Origin: Kitasatospora griseola
GTDB lineage: Bacteria; Actinomycetota; Actinomycetes; Streptomycetales; Streptomycetaceae
Assembly (NCBI RefSeq): GCF_014648555.1
Contig: NZ_BMRI01000003.1
Location: 376,246 to 417,253, forward strand
Direction: 5' to 3'
Length of the DNA: 41,008 bases
In this document: positions 40,813 to 41,008 of the stretch, one piece after another
Layout of the letters: each line of letters opens with the position of its first letter
How positions within the stretch are numbered: position 1 is the stretch's first letter
The notes under the pieces: model-generated
What the model was told of the DNA's origin: nothing
What the model saw: only the letters and a program-made list of their open reading frames with translations
The model's database searches: none
Program-made: the position numbers and the translations under genes

Positions 40813-41008
40813 GGCCCACCGGTCCCCGCGGCCCCGCTGGCCGGGGGGACGGTCTGAGGGGAGTCTTCCCAGGCGAGGAGGGCCGCATTCGCGCCGGAGC
40901 GAACGGCGGGAACACAACCGGTGAACGTTTTCCCGACTGGGGGACGGGTAGGGGAGACTGACCGCTCACCGGCCTCACCCCCGGCGGCGCAGCCGGTGTC
41001 GCAGCCCC

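Noticed and set aside
1..41008. CRISPR arrays, rRNA or tRNA genes, insertion sequences
   Set aside because: No regularly spaced repeats with unique spacers, no recognisable rRNA or tRNA, and no transposase were found on either strand.

Overview
The base composition (very GC-rich), the frequent GTG/TTG starts, and the gene set point to a streptomycete chromosome arm-proximal core region (Streptomyces or Kitasatospora, family Streptomycetaceae). The gene set includes a WhiB-like factor, DUF1707, DUF4245 and DUF6542 proteins, an AfsR-type SARP, oxyR-ahpC-ahpD, class I fumarase, glpX, ispH, ychF and ppgK. From memory, the order ychF - DUF6542 - ppgK - ispH - xseA/xseB - DUF4245 - glpX - whiB-like - fumarase - oxyR/ahpCD is the conserved order around SCO5030-SCO5061 in S. 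coelicolor. No search was run to confirm this.

Layout. 1-4.0 kb: two minus-strand sensory proteins, a PAS protein cut by the window edge and a PAS-PAS-GAF-PP2C-HATPase phosphatase. 4.0-11.9 kb: mostly small accessory enzymes (Nudix, CYTH, SPOR-like, two-strand methyltransferase/PNPOx, deaminase, HAD, hydrolase, VOC), then a tetR-MFS efflux operon divergent from a Uma2 nuclease-like gene with two clear palindromic operators between them. 11.97-12.80 kb: a short island holding only a yefM-yoeB toxin-antitoxin pair. It is bounded by a duplicated ychF 3' end and by paired TCAGCAC repeats, so it looks like the residue of an integrative element. 12.8-25.96 kb: housekeeping block (ychF, DUF6542, ppgK, ispH, amino acid permease, xseA, GNAT, xseB, nitroreductase, DUF4245, glpX, whiB-like, DUF1707/AVFGG protein, fumarase). 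26.0-29.5 kb: a 70-residue acidic peptide gene divergent from a 990-residue SARP-NB-ARC-TPR regulator. 29.8-32.4 kb: a methyltransferase and a second GAF-PP2C-HATPase phosphatase. 32.4-34.3 kb: an AAA ATPase-HNH endonuclease pair with a 4-bp overlap, which I read as a compact Septu (PtuA-PtuB)-like anti-phage system, preceded by a 205-bp inverted repeat whose arms carry G-quadruplex motifs. 34.3-36.5 kb: oxyR divergent from ahpC-ahpD. 36.5-40.8 kb: AI-2E family permease, secreted lytic transglycosylase and PIN-PhoH ATPase, all on the minus strand.

How the genes work together. oxyR-ahpC-ahpD is a peroxide sensing and removal unit. glpX, ppgK and fumarase serve central carbon metabolism. xseA and xseB form exonuclease VII. 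tetR-MFS is an autoregulated export operon. yefM-yoeB and the ATPase-HNH pair are the two mobile or defence-type modules. At least nine genes have a TANNNT -10 box ending only 6-8 bases before the start codon, so much of the block is predicted to be transcribed as leaderless mRNA.

The strongest candidates for something new are the compact Septu-like pair with its G4 inverted-repeat leader, the ychF-flanked toxin-antitoxin mini-island, and the SARP/acidic-peptide pair.
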